Assembly (NCBI RefSeq): GCF_014647675.1
Contig: NZ_BMPQ01000002.1
Coordinates: 577,989-641,988 of the forward strand
Origin: Streptomyces flaveus
GTDB taxonomy: Bacteria > Actinomycetota > Actinomycetes > Streptomycetales > Streptomycetaceae
Reading direction: 5' to 3'
Length of the DNA stretch: 64,000 nucleotides
The notes beneath the pieces were generated by a model. The model searched no databases. It was not told the origin of the DNA and saw only the letters and a program-made list of their open reading frames with translations. Within the stretch, counting starts at the first letter, position 1. The number at the start of each line of letters is the position of its first letter. The translations under genes and the position numbers were made by a program. Positions 24,905-33,866 of this stretch are shown piece by piece.

Positions 24905-26347
24905 GTGAGTGACACCCCATTCGGATTCGGCCTTCCGCCGGAGGAGCCGGACGACGGCGACGAGGGCAAGGAGAAGGACCAGCAGAGCGGTGGTGGCCAG
25001 GGACCGGCCAACCCGTTCGGTTTCGGGTTCCCCGGAGCCGGCGGACCCGGCGCCGACAACCCGCTCGCCGCGATGTTCGGTTCCATGAACCCCAACGATC
25101 TGGGCGCCGCCTTCCAGCAGCTGGGCCAGATGCTCTCGTACGAGGGCGGCCCGGTGAACTGGGACATGGCCAAACAGATCGCCCGTCAGACGGTGTCCCA
25201 GGGCACCTCTGACGGCACGAAGGACTCAAGTGTCGGCCCAGCCGAGCGCTCGGGGGTCGAGGAGGCCGTGCGCCTGGCCGACCTGTGGCTGGACGACGCG
25301 ACGTCCCTGCCGTCCGGCGCCGGCTCCGCGGTGGCGTGGAGCCGCGCGGAGTGGGTCGAGGCGACCCTTCCCGTGTGGAAGGAGCTCGTCGACCCCGTTG
25401 CCGAGCGCGTCGGCGCGGCCATGGGCGATGTGCTTCCCGAGGAGATGCAGGCCATGGCCGGCCCGCTGATCGGGATGATGCGCTCCATGGGCGGCGCCAT
25501 GTTCGGTACGCAGATCGGTCAGGCCGTGGGCGTGCTCGCGGGCGAGGTCTTCGGCTCGACCGACATCGGACTGCCGCTGGGCCCGGCCGGCCGGGCCGCG
25601 CTGCTTCCGGTGAACGTCGAGGCGTTCGGCAAGGACCTCGGCGTACCGAAGGAGGAGGTGCGGCTGTACCTCGCCCTGCGCGAGGCCGCCCACCAGCGTC
25701 TGTTCGCGCATGTGCCGTGGCTGCGCTCGCACCTGTTCGGAGCGGTCGAGGGCTACGCACGCGGGATCAAGGTCGACACGGCCAAGCTGGAGGATGTGGT
25801 CGGCCAGCTCGACCCGTCCAACCCGGAACAGCTTCAGGACGCGCTCCAGCAGGGCATGTTCCAACCGGAGGACACGCCGGCCCAGAAGGCGGCGCTGGCC
25901 CGCCTGGAGACGGCGCTGGCGCTCGTCGAGGGCTGGGTGGACGCGGTCGTGCACGCGGCGGCGAAGCCGCGTCTGTCGTCCGCGGACGCGCTGCGTGAGA
26001 CGCTGCGCCGCCGCCGTGCGTCGGGCGGTCCCGCCGAGCAGACCTTCGCCACGCTGATCGGCCTGGAGCTGCGCCCGCGTCGGCTGCGGGATGCCTCGCG
26101 GCTGTGGGCCTCGCTCACGGACGCGCGCGGTGTCGATGGCCGGGACGCTCTGTGGGCGCACCCGGACATGCTGCCGACCGCCTCCGACCTGGACGACCCG
26201 GACGGTTTCGTACACCGCGAGCAAATGGACTTCTCCGAGCTGGACAAGATGCTCGGGGAGGCCGCAGGCGGCTCCACCGAGAAGCCGAACCTCAAGAAGG
26301 ACGACAACGACAAGAAGGACGACGGCAAGGGCGACGTCGCCGAGTGA
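24905..26347 (+). CDS. Zincin-like metalloprotease family protein (DUF2342)
   Basis: A 480-aa actinobacterial protein of the DUF2342 / zincin_2 family. A G/P-rich N-terminus (GFGFPGAGGPGADNPLAAMFG) precedes the helical catalytic-like domain. The expected zinc helix appears as ALREAAHQRLFAHVPWL, that is E-A-A-H-Q rather than canonical HExxH. A charged Lys/Asp tail ends the protein. GTG 24905 follows a purine-rich site. It overlaps the Nudix gene by 4 bases. The mycobacterial homologue is in the same neighbourhood (Rv3195). Confidence 0.82.
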   Translation: MSDTPFGFGLPPEEPDDGDEGKEKDQQSGGGQGPANPFGFGFPGAGGPGADNPLAAMFGSMNPNDLGAAFQQLGQMLSYEGGPVNWDMAKQIARQTVSQGTSDGTKDSSVGPAERSGVEEAVRLADLWLDDATSLPSGAGSAVAWSRAEWVEATLPVWKELVDPVAERVGAAMGDVLPEEMQAMAGPLIGMMRSMGGAMFGTQIGQAVGVLAGEVFGSTDIGLPLGPAGRAALLPVNVEAFGKDLGVPKEEVRLYLALREAAHQRLFAHVPWLRSHLFGAVEGYARGIKVDTAKLEDVVGQLDPSNPEQLQDALQQGMFQPEDTPAQKAALARLETALALVEGWVDAVVHAAAKPRLSSADALRETLRRRRASGGPAEQTFATLIGLELRPRRLRDASRLWASLTDARGVDGRDALWAHPDMLPTASDLDDPDGFVHREQMDFSELDKMLGEAAGGSTEKPNLKKDDNDKKDDGKGDVAE

Positions 26348-26865
26348 GCCTCCATGACGACGCGGTCCTCGTGCTGAAGAGCTACGAGGACCAGGAAGAG
26401 CTGCGACAGGCGTATCTGGACCATCTTCAGGCTCATCCGGACGGCATGTGGAAGGCCTGCGAGGCCGGGCACATCACGGCGAGTGCCCTGGTCATCGATC
26501 CGGAACAGGGGCGTGTGCTGCTGACGCTTCACAAGAAACTGCGCATGTGGCTTCAGATGGGCGGCCATTGCGAGCCTCAGGACGCGACTGTGGAGGCGGC
26601 GGCCCTGCGTGAGGCCACGGAGGAGTCGGGCATCACTGGTCTGACACTGCTCCCGGGCGGGCCCGTACGGCTCGACCGGCACCCGATCCCGCCGCCGTGC
26701 CACTGTCACTTCGACGTGCAGTACGCGGTGCTGGCGCCTGCCGCCGCGGTCCAGGAGATCAGCGACGAGTCGCTCGACCTGCGCTGGTTCGCGTATGACG
26801 AGGTGGCGGACGTGGCGGACGAGTCCGTGGTGCGGCTGCTCGGGGCCACGCGGGCCAGGCTCTGA
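26344..26865 (+). CDS. Nudix hydrolase
   Basis: A 173-aa Nudix protein. The Nudix box is GGHCEPQDATVEAAALREATEESGI, with REATEESG intact and Asp where the first Glu usually stands. The substrate is not predictable. The GTG start overlaps the zincin stop (GTGA), so the two are translationally coupled. A strong hairpin follows at 26870. Confidence 0.88.
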   Translation: MSLHDDAVLVLKSYEDQEELRQAYLDHLQAHPDGMWKACEAGHITASALVIDPEQGRVLLTLHKKLRMWLQMGGHCEPQDATVEAAALREATEESGITGLTLLPGGPVRLDRHPIPPPCHCHFDVQYAVLAPAAAVQEISDESLDLRWFAYDEVADVADESVVRLLGATRARL

Positions 26866-26869
26866 ATAT

Positions 26870-26903
26870 GTAAGGGGCGGCCGCAATGGCGGCCGCCCCT
26901 TAC
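26870..26903. terminator. Bidirectional terminator
   Basis: Two perfect 15-base arms (26870-26884 and 26889-26903) with a 4-base loop lie between the Nudix gene (+) and the AIM24 cluster (-). Confidence 0.9.
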
Positions 26904-26921
26904 AACTGCCTCCTGGGAGGC

Positions 26922-27677
26922 TCAACTCCAGACGTTGCCCTGGTTCTGCCCCCGGGCTCCCTGCTGGCCCACTCCGTACTGGGCGCCGAGGCCGGAGCCG
27001 ATCGTCGCGTTCTGCGGCGGCAGCAGCTCGCTGGGCTGGACGAGTACGTAACCCTGGCCCATGAAGCTGAGCTCCCAGCCCTCACCGGTGTTGCCGCGGC
27101 GCCGGAACACTCCGGAGGAGTGTGTCTGGGCCTGCATCTGTACACGCAGACTCGTCGACCAGGCGACGATCGCGTCGGCGTCGCAGTTGACGAAGCGGTC
27201 GGGGGTGACCTGCATCATCAGCGGCATCCCCGAGGTCATCAGGGCGGCCTTGCCCCGCCCGGAGATGTTGAGCTGGTACTTGCCGGAGCCGGAGATGCCG
27301 TACTGGCTGTCCACGGCGATCACCTCGTGGTGCAGCGAGGAGTCCATGGCCAGGACGTAGCTGCTGTCCACGGTGAGGCCGTCCTGGTCGACGTCCACCA
27401 CATGGATGTGCTGGGCGAGGTTGGCCAGATAGACGGTGCCCTGCCCATGGCAACGCATCAGGTCGAGGCCTTCTCCCGTCTGTGCGCGGGAGCGCCGCTG
27501 ACCGGAACTCTGGAACTCGGCGTCGAACTCCACCAGCCCCTGGTAGGCGACCATGGTGCCCTTGCGGGCGAGCACGTCGTCGTGGCCCTCCAGGGCGACG
27601 CGCAGCATCTGCTTGTTCTGGAGGCTGTAGCGCTCCTGGGACTGCTGCTCGTTGTAGGCGAAAAGCGGGCTCTGCAT
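26922..27677 (-). CDS. AIM24-family protein (copy 3 of the cluster)
   Basis: A 251-aa protein of the AIM24/TRAP-like beta fold: MLRVALEGHDDVLARKGTMVAYQGLVEF, GEGLDLMRCHGQGTVYLA, FVNCDADAIVAWS. The C-terminus is G/Q-rich (GSGLGAQYGVGQQGARGQNQGN). The bacterial function is unknown; the fold resembles trp-RNA-attenuation and TerD-associated stress proteins. It is last of three tandem minus-strand paralogues, 16 bases after the previous stop. ATG 27677 has GGGGGAG about 9 bases upstream. Confidence 0.85.
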   Translation of the reverse strand: MQSPLFAYNEQQSQERYSLQNKQMLRVALEGHDDVLARKGTMVAYQGLVEFDAEFQSSGQRRSRAQTGEGLDLMRCHGQGTVYLANLAQHIHVVDVDQDGLTVDSSYVLAMDSSLHHEVIAVDSQYGISGSGKYQLNISGRGKAALMTSGMPLMMQVTPDRFVNCDADAIVAWSTSLRVQMQAQTHSSGVFRRRGNTGEGWELSFMGQGYVLVQPSELLPPQNATIGSGLGAQYGVGQQGARGQNQGNVWS

Positions 27678-27693
27678 GATGTGTGGCTCCCCC

Positions 27694-28374
27694 TCAGCCC
27701 CGGAGTCGGAGGCGGTCGGTGCTGTCCTCGCTGGGCTGGACGACGACGATGCCCTGTCCGGAGAAGGCCATCTGGAACGCCTCTCCGCTGCCCCGCCCGA
27801 TCAGCGACTGCGCCTTGAAGCTGCGCTTGCCCTTCACCTTGAGGTTCGGGGACCAGGCGACGAGCGCGTCCGGGTCGACGTACGTCTCGTCCTCCCCGCC
27901 GCCGCAGTCGACGACGATGGGCTTGCCCCGGGAGGTCAGCGCGACCCAGCCCTGCCCGGAGATCTTGGTGTTCCACAGGCCTTGTCCGGCGAATTTCGCC
28001 AGTCCCTTGACGCGTTCGACGCCCCACTGGAGGTGTGCGTCGAAGGCGAGCAGGTTGGTGGCGTTGACGGAGATTCCGTCGCCGTTGAGGTTGATGACGA
28101 CCACGTTCGCTCCGTAGTCGGCCAGATAGAGCAGACCGTCTCCGGAGCACTTCATCAGGGGCGCGCCCTCACCGGTGGCCCAGTCGCGTGCGATCTGGCG
28201 CACGGCCGGCGGATTGGGCTCGTACTGGACGAAGCCTTCGTAGGCGACCATCGACCCCACGCGCGCGAGGAGGTCGCTTCCGCTCTGCATGGCGACCTTG
28301 AGCATGTGGTTGCCGTGGTTCTCCATGCGTGCGGCAACGGGTGCCGGGGCGAAGCCCGCGAGCTGCTGGTTCAT
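27694..28374 (-). CDS. AIM24-family protein (copy 2 of the cluster)
   Basis: A 226-aa AIM24 fold protein: MLKVAMQSGSDLLARVGSMVAYEGFVQY, GEGAPLMKCSGDGLLYLADYG, ALVAWSPNLKVKGKRSFK, FSGQGIVVVQPSED. It parallels the flanking copies strand for strand (LLARxGSMVAYxG; GIVVVQPS). GAGGGAG lies 8 bases before ATG 28374, and the upstream stop is 13 bases away, so this is a three-gene operon. Confidence 0.85.
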   Translation of the reverse strand: MNQQLAGFAPAPVAARMENHGNHMLKVAMQSGSDLLARVGSMVAYEGFVQYEPNPPAVRQIARDWATGEGAPLMKCSGDGLLYLADYGANVVVINLNGDGISVNATNLLAFDAHLQWGVERVKGLAKFAGQGLWNTKISGQGWVALTSRGKPIVVDCGGGEDETYVDPDALVAWSPNLKVKGKRSFKAQSLIGRGSGEAFQMAFSGQGIVVVQPSEDSTDRLRLRG

Positions 28375-28387
28375 ATGACGGGCTCCC

Positions 28388-30124
28388 TCAGACCTCGTAC
28401 GGCTGGACGACGATGAAATTGCCGGGCGCGCCGCGGAATTGGAGGTTCACGCTCTCTCCGGTGTCGCCCGGGTAGGCGTTGCGGCGCATCCGCACCTGGC
28501 TGGAGACGATCACCTGGGAGGCGGCGGACCAGGCGACGACGGCGTTGCAGTCGGCGAACGTCGTCGGCGTGACCGGCAGCACCACGGGCGCTCCCTGCGT
28601 CTTGACGATGATCGTGCCGGTCCCCTGGAACTGCATCGTGAACAGCGCGCCTCCGGGGATGCCGTGTCCTTCGACGCGGCGGACCTCGTACTGGAGTGTC
28701 TCGTCGAACGCGAGAACGTTCTCCGCGGAGACGCAGATGGCGTCGCCCTGCAGCTCGATGGGGTGCAGCATGGCGGACTTCTCGGCGAGGAACACCTGGC
28801 CCTTGCCCGAACAGCGCATCAGCTGCATCTCCTGGCCGGTCGCGTTGCCCACGATCCGGCCGGAGAATCCGGCGCTCTTGTAGCTGAAGTCGACCTTGCC
28901 CTGGTAGAGCACCATGCTGCCCTGGCGGGCGAGCACTGCCTGATCACCGCCCATGCCGAGGTCGACACGGACCATCTTCTTGTTCTGCTGGGTCCAGCGC
29001 TGCCCGGTGGGCGCCTCCTTGTACGGCTGAAGCGCCGCGGCAACACCGGCGCCTCCCTGGGGAGCGCCCTGCGGTACCGCGTACCCGGCAGGCGCGGCCG
29101 GAGCACCGGGCTGGCCGGGGACCTGGCCGAACAGCGGCTGCTGCCCGTACCCGGGAGGCGGGGTCGGCTGGCCATAGCCGGGCGGCGGGGCGGGTGCTTG
29201 GGGTGCTTGGGGTGCCTGAGGCTGTCCGTAGCCGGGCGGCAGAGGCGCGCTCGGGGCGGGGGGCTGGCCGTACGGAGGCTGCTGCTGGTCCGGCGGCTGC
29301 CCGTAGGGCGCGGGAGCGGGTGCCGGAGGCGGTACAGGGCCGCCGCCGGGCGGGGTCATGGGCGCCGCGATGGTCGGTGCGGCGTGCATGGGGGGTGTGG
29401 GCTCCGGAGGTGCGGGTGCCTGTGGCGGGGTGGCTGCCGGGGGCGGCGCGAAGCCCTGGGCGGGCTGCAGAGCGGGGGCCGGAGCCGGCGTTGCGGGACC
29501 CGACGGGGCGCCGAACGCGGGCGGCGCGGTGCCCTGCGCGGGTGGCGCGAAGGACGGAGCGCCGGCCCCCGGCTGCGGTGCGGCGGCGGGCTCCTCCTGG
29601 GCGACCTCGCCGCCGAAGTTCTTCAGCAGCGCGTCGAGTCCGCCGTCGAAGCCCTGACCGACCGCCGCGAACCGCCATACGTCCTTGAGGTAGAAGTCGC
29701 CCAGCATCACGGCGCGTTCGGTGGAGAACTCGGCGCCACTGAAGGGGTACCGGGCCACCTCTTCGCCTCCCGCGACGATACGGAGGTATCCGGGGGCGAT
29801 CTGCGACAACTGCCCGGCGCCATCGAGCGTCGCCGTGAACGACAACCTCTGGATCTGCGGCGGGATCTTGTCGAGCGTGACGCGGAAGGACTCCGTGTCG
29901 CCCGCCTGCGCTCCCAGGAGCTGAACGGACTCCTCAGGAGTCTTCGGCTGGTTGAAGAAGACGAAGTACCTGTCGTCCGAAAGCCGTTCGTCGGCGTCCA
30001 GACCGAAGCAACTGATGTCGAAGGTCAGCCCGGGGCCGGTGATCTGCACGCCTACGTACAGATCGGTGCCCGCGGTGAGGTCACTGATCTTGGCCTTGTG
30101 GCCGCGTTGGAATTCCCTGGCCAT
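28388..30124 (-). CDS. TerD-AIM24 fusion protein
   Basis: A 578-aa fusion. Residues 1-~185 are a TerD/calcium-binding stress domain (DLYVGVQITGPGLTFDISCFGLDADERLSDDRYFVFFNQPKTPE... MLGDFYLKDVWRFAAVGQGF). Residues ~190-372 are a very proline-rich linker with repeated PPGYGQP-type units. Residues ~374-578 are an AIM24 domain (MVRVDLGMGGDQAVLARQGSMVLYQGKV... FIVVQPYEV). TerD proteins act in tellurite/envelope stress; the role of this fusion is unknown. It is the first gene of the AIM24 operon. Confidence 0.88.
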   Translation of the reverse strand: MAREFQRGHKAKISDLTAGTDLYVGVQITGPGLTFDISCFGLDADERLSDDRYFVFFNQPKTPEESVQLLGAQAGDTESFRVTLDKIPPQIQRLSFTATLDGAGQLSQIAPGYLRIVAGGEEVARYPFSGAEFSTERAVMLGDFYLKDVWRFAAVGQGFDGGLDALLKNFGGEVAQEEPAAAPQPGAGAPSFAPPAQGTAPPAFGAPSGPATPAPAPALQPAQGFAPPPAATPPQAPAPPEPTPPMHAAPTIAAPMTPPGGGPVPPPAPAPAPYGQPPDQQQPPYGQPPAPSAPLPPGYGQPQAPQAPQAPAPPPGYGQPTPPPGYGQQPLFGQVPGQPGAPAAPAGYAVPQGAPQGGAGVAAALQPYKEAPTGQRWTQQNKKMVRVDLGMGGDQAVLARQGSMVLYQGKVDFSYKSAGFSGRIVGNATGQEMQLMRCSGKGQVFLAEKSAMLHPIELQGDAICVSAENVLAFDETLQYEVRRVEGHGIPGGALFTMQFQGTGTIIVKTQGAPVVLPVTPTTFADCNAVVAWSAASQVIVSSQVRMRRNAYPGDTGESVNLQFRGAPGNFIVVQPYEV

Positions 30125-30269
30125 GCGTAACGACCGTCCCCCATCCCGATACGAGTGCGTCGCGCGTCAGGCTAACCGCAAAATCCGGCCGCGGACGAAG
30201 CCGGTACAGACCCGGTACACAATCCCTGCTTCCGGCCCGTACCAGCACAGTCGCGCCGCCGGACCCCTG

Positions 30270-30887
30270 TCACTCGTCGTGCGCGGCGGGCAGATGGGGC
30301 AGCCGGTCGGCGGCGACCACCCCTTCGAGGTAGCCGCGGGCCCGCTCGGTACGCGGATAGGCATCGAGGAGCTGCCAGAAGCGGGGCCCGTGGCCGGGCA
30401 CGAGCAGGTGCGCGAGTTCGTGGACGAGGACGTAGTCGACGACGTATTCGGGCATGCCCTGCAAGCGGTGCGACAGGCGGATGCTGCCCTCGGCCGGGGT
30501 GCAGGAGCCCCAGCGGGTGTTCTGGTTGGTGACCCAGCGGACCGAGGAGGGCCGGGCGAGGCCGTCGAAGTACTGGTCGGAGAGCCGGGCGGCACGCTCG
30601 GAGAGCTCCGCGTCGCCGAGTACCCGTTTGTTCTCCTGGGCGGCGAGCTTGTCGAGCATGACGCCCACCCAACGCTGCTCCTCCGCCTCGGACATCCGGG
30701 CGGGGATCAGTACGACGGTACGATCACCCTCGCGATACGCGGAGACCGTTCTGCGTCGGCGAGTGCTCCGGCGGACCTCGATCGCGCTCGCCCCCGAGCC
30801 GCTCGGCGGCTCGCTCGTCGTGCTGCGCTGTGGTTTTCCGCGGTTCAGTGGGTCGGCGGACACGCCCCGACGGTACCTGTTGCGCAT
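30270..30887 (-). CDS. YgjP-like zinc metal-dependent hydrolase (SprT/WLM-related)
   Basis: A 205-aa protein with the metalloprotease motif YVLVHELAHLLVPGHGPRFW (HExxH plus third His) preceded by VTNQNTRWGSCTPAEGSIRLSHRL, the typical YgjP/DUF45 block. The N-terminal ~45 residues are basic and disordered (STRRRRTVSAY). The start is ATG 30887, with GGAGG 11 bases upstream; a GTG at 30863 is possible. It is cytoplasmic. It is divergent from the ThiF-like gene. Confidence 0.85.
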   Translation of the reverse strand: MRNRYRRGVSADPLNRGKPQRSTTSEPPSGSGASAIEVRRSTRRRRTVSAYREGDRTVVLIPARMSEAEEQRWVGVMLDKLAAQENKRVLGDAELSERAARLSDQYFDGLARPSSVRWVTNQNTRWGSCTPAEGSIRLSHRLQGMPEYVVDYVLVHELAHLLVPGHGPRFWQLLDAYPRTERARGYLEGVVAADRLPHLPAAHDE

Positions 30888-30991
30888 GGTGGAAGTCCCG
30901 CCTCCGGGACGGTTCGATGCCGATCCGCGCTCTGCGCGCCCAGTTTGTCCATACTCCGTACGCCTGGTTTGTACGACGAATGCACCCAGCC

Positions 30992-31000
30992 TGTGGATAA
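30992..31000 (-). other. DnaA-box-like 9-mer (TTATCCACA)
   Basis: A perfect TTATCCACA on the minus strand lies in the divergent gap between the YgjP-like and ThiF-like genes. The surrounding 15-mer GTTATCCACAGGCTG is repeated exactly at 51544-51558. It could titrate DnaA or be part of a recurrent Streptomyces promoter element. Confidence 0.4.
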
Positions 31001-31097
31001 CTTTCGGCACTCGACAGCCGGGACGTGCATGCTGGCAATCCGACCGGCGGAGCAGGACGAGCACCACCGGCACAACGGGGACGTACGGGGGTCTGTC

Positions 31098-32291
31098 ATG
31101 CATCCGATGGTGAAACCCGCGCTTCGGCGCGCCTGGCGGGATCTGAACACCGTGCAGTTCGGGATGGCACCGGCACACGCGATGATGCTCGGCCCGATGG
31201 ACACGGCGACGAGCAGTTTCCTGACCTTGCTCGACGGGACACGTGGGCTTCCTCTCCTGCGCGACGAGGGGCACCGCATGGGTCTGCCCGACGGCCATGT
31301 CGACGGGCTCGTGGAGCGGCTGGCCCGAGCAGGACTGCTGGACGACACGACGGGCGGCGGCCCGGACGCGGACGCCCTGCGCGAGAAGAAGGCGGCCTTG
31401 GACCGGCTGCGGGCCGATCTCGCGTCCCTCTCCCTGGTCGCCCTCGGACCGGGCGAGGGCATGCGTCGGCTGGCGGCCCGCCGTTCCCTGCGCGTGCAGG
31501 TGTGGGGCGCGGGCCGGGTGGGTGTGGCCATGGCCTGCGCGCTGGCAGGCGCGGGCGTGGGCCATGTCGACGTACGCGACGGCGGTTGCGTCGAGCCGTG
31601 GGATGTCGCACCGGGCGGACTGCCCGCCGGCTCGATCGGCGAGCGCAGGGAAGAGGCGGCGCGGCGGGCGGTGCGCCGTTCGGCACCGAACCGCCCACCA
31701 CGGCGCGGCGGCGCACAGTCACCTCCCGACGAACAGGAGCCGGGGCTCTCCCTGGTGATCCTCGCGCCACGGGACGGCCTCGCCGCCCACGCCCCCGACC
31801 CGGCCACCGCCGAGCCGCTGATCGCATCCGGGACACCGCATCTGTACGCCGGGGTGGTGGAGGGCACAGGAGTCGTCGGCCCGCTTGTCCTGCCCGGCGA
31901 CACGGCCTGCGCGGGCTGCCTGGACCGGGGCCGCACCGACCGCGACCCGAGCTGGCCGCGCCTGGTCGCACAGTGGCGCTCCGGACAGCCTCGTCAGGTG
32001 CAGGCGTGCGATCTGACACTCTCGGCCACGGTCGCCGGGCTGGCCGCGGGACACGCACTCGCTTTTCTGGACGGGGAGTTGCCGTCCAGCGCGGGTGCTC
32101 GTTGGGAGACGTCGGTGCCCGGTTTCGACTGGCATGCACGCCCCGTGTGGCCGCATCCCGCATGCTCGTGCGGGACTGCGGAGAAAGCTAAGGGGGAGCA
32201 GACCTCGGAGGACGAGAGGCCGCACGAGACAATGGCCGGGCAACAGCCGCAAGCGACTCGGCTGTCCGGTACTTGGAGGGCGCATGTCTGA
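31098..32291 (+). CDS. ThiF/TOMM cyclodehydratase-like protein
   Basis: A 397-aa protein. Residues 1-~85 look like the peptide-binding winged-helix module of TOMM proteins (AWRDLNTVQFGMAP... LLDGTRGLPLLRDEGHRMGLP). A ThiF-like Rossmann domain follows (VQVWGAGRVGVAMACALAGAGVGHVDVRDGG). Zinc-type Cys pairs CAGC and CSCG are present. The E1 adenylation residues are not evident, and no precursor peptide or YcaO gene is nearby, so it is not a complete RiPP cluster. Its last 8 bases overlap the ABC1 gene. Confidence 0.75.
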   Translation: MHPMVKPALRRAWRDLNTVQFGMAPAHAMMLGPMDTATSSFLTLLDGTRGLPLLRDEGHRMGLPDGHVDGLVERLARAGLLDDTTGGGPDADALREKKAALDRLRADLASLSLVALGPGEGMRRLAARRSLRVQVWGAGRVGVAMACALAGAGVGHVDVRDGGCVEPWDVAPGGLPAGSIGERREEAARRAVRRSAPNRPPRRGGAQSPPDEQEPGLSLVILAPRDGLAAHAPDPATAEPLIASGTPHLYAGVVEGTGVVGPLVLPGDTACAGCLDRGRTDRDPSWPRLVAQWRSGQPRQVQACDLTLSATVAGLAAGHALAFLDGELPSSAGARWETSVPGFDWHARPVWPHPACSCGTAEKAKGEQTSEDERPHETMAGQQPQATRLSGTWRAHV

Positions 32292-33678
32292 TCTTCCCCG
32301 GAAGGCGGTCACCCGGACCGCCAAGCTCGCCGCCCTACCGCTCGGCTTCGCCGGGCGGGCCACCTGGGGCATCGGCAAACGGATAGGCGGGAAGTCGGCG
32401 GAGATCGTGGGCCGCGAGCTGCAACAGCGCACGGCGGAGCAGCTGTTCAAGGTGCTCGGCGAGCTCAAGGGCGGCGCGATGAAGTTCGGGCAGGCGCTGT
32501 CCGTCTTCGAGTCGGCGCTGCCCGAGGAGGTCGCGGGACCGTATCGCGCGGCACTGACGAAGCTTCAGGAGGCTGCACCGCCGATGCCGACACGCACGGT
32601 GCACACCGTGCTCGAGGAGCGGCTGGGCAAGGACTGGCACGACCTGTTCGTGGAATTCGAGGACAAGCCGTCCGCGGCGGCCTCCATCGGACAGGTGCAC
32701 CGCGCGGTGTGGCACGACGGCCGGGAGGTCGCCGTCAAGGTGCAGTACCCGGGTGCGGGCGAGGCGCTGCTCTCCGACCTGAACCAACTCAGCCGTTTCG
32801 CCCGGCTTCTGGGGCCGCTGATTCCTGGGATGGATGTCAAGCCGCTCATCGCTGAGCTGCGCGACCGGGTGTCCGAGGAACTCGACTACGGCCTGGAGGC
32901 ACAGGCCCAGCAGGCGCACGCGGAGGAGTTCGCGGACGACCCGGATGTACTGGTGCCGGCTGTGGTCCACCAGTGCGAGCAGGTGCTGGTGACCGAGTGG
33001 ATCGACGGCATCCCTCTGTCCGAGGTGATCACGGACGGTACGCAGGAGCAGCGGGACCGGGCAGGACAGCTCCTCGCCCGCTTCCTCTTCTCCGGCCCGG
33101 CTCGTACCGGCCTCCTGCACGCCGACCCGCACCCCGGCAACTTCCGGCTCCTGCCCGACGAGTCCGGCGACCCCGACGGCAAGGACGGTATGGATGGCTG
33201 GCGCCTGGGCGTAATGGACTTCGGCACGGTGGACCGCCTCCCGGGCGGCCTGCCGCCGACGATCGGCGACTCGCTGCGGATGACCCTCGACGGCGATGCC
33301 GAACAGGTCTACGAACTGCTCTGCGAGGAGGGCTTCGTCAAGGAGTCGATAGAGCTCGACCCGGAGGCAGTCCTAGACTACCTGCTCCCCATCATCGAGC
33401 CGGCCAAGGTCGACGAGTTCACCTTCACCCGAGGCTGGATGCGTAGCCAGGCGGCGCGAATCGGCGACCCCCGCTCCCCCGCGTACCAGCTCGGCAAGCA
33501 GCTCAACCTCCCTCCGGCGTATCTGCTGATACACCGGGTGACATTGAGCACCATCGGCGTGCTGTGCCAACTGGGCGCCACGGTACGGCTCCGAGAGGAA
33601 CTCGAGGAGTGGCTGCCGGGGTTTCTCCCGGAGGACGAAACGGCCCTGGAGGAGGGGGAGTCGGCGGCCGAGGCGTGA
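32284..33678 (+). CDS. ABC1/UbiB/ADCK atypical kinase-like protein
   Basis: A 464-aa member of the UbiB/ADCK family. The KxGQ motif (GGAMKFGQALSVFESALPEE), Ala-rich loop (AAASIGQVHRA), VAVKVQYP lysine, HADPHPGNF catalytic loop and MDFGTV metal motif are all present. Family members influence isoprenoid-lipid metabolism as ATPases. The mycobacterial homologue Rv3197 also sits beside whiB7, and ABC1 and wblC neighbours are conserved. It starts inside the ThiF-like gene (8-base overlap), so the two are coupled. Confidence 0.92.
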   Translation: MSDLPRKAVTRTAKLAALPLGFAGRATWGIGKRIGGKSAEIVGRELQQRTAEQLFKVLGELKGGAMKFGQALSVFESALPEEVAGPYRAALTKLQEAAPPMPTRTVHTVLEERLGKDWHDLFVEFEDKPSAAASIGQVHRAVWHDGREVAVKVQYPGAGEALLSDLNQLSRFARLLGPLIPGMDVKPLIAELRDRVSEELDYGLEAQAQQAHAEEFADDPDVLVPAVVHQCEQVLVTEWIDGIPLSEVITDGTQEQRDRAGQLLARFLFSGPARTGLLHADPHPGNFRLLPDESGDPDGKDGMDGWRLGVMDFGTVDRLPGGLPPTIGDSLRMTLDGDAEQVYELLCEEGFVKESIELDPEAVLDYLLPIIEPAKVDEFTFTRGWMRSQAARIGDPRSPAYQLGKQLNLPPAYLLIHRVTLSTIGVLCQLGATVRLREELEEWLPGFLPEDETALEEGESAAEA

Positions 33679-33765
33679 GGTCCGGGCGGGGGCTTGAGCG
33701 CGTACGTGCGTAAGCCGGGGTCCGACGGGGGCGGGGGGGGTGGGGCCCCCGGAGGTACAACGCAC

Positions 33766-33799
33766 CGCGGGGGCCAGTCCGTTCGGACCAGCCCCCGCG
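33766..33799. terminator. Bidirectional terminator
   Basis: The 15-base arms 33766-33780 and 33785-33799 (CGCGGGGGC... GCCCCCGCG) pair with two mismatches around GTTC. It lies between the convergent ABC1 (+) and wblC-downstream (-) genes. Confidence 0.8.
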
Positions 33800-33866
33800 A
33801 TCAGAGGTTTGCTTCAACTGCCGTTGCCGACACCAAGGCCATTGCGGCTGTTGCGGCGATGCGGCC

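Noticed and set aside
28388..30124. Proline-rich linker read as a separate gene or a frameshift
   Set aside because: The frame is continuous and GC-skewed throughout; TerD and AIM24 domains are in the same frame.
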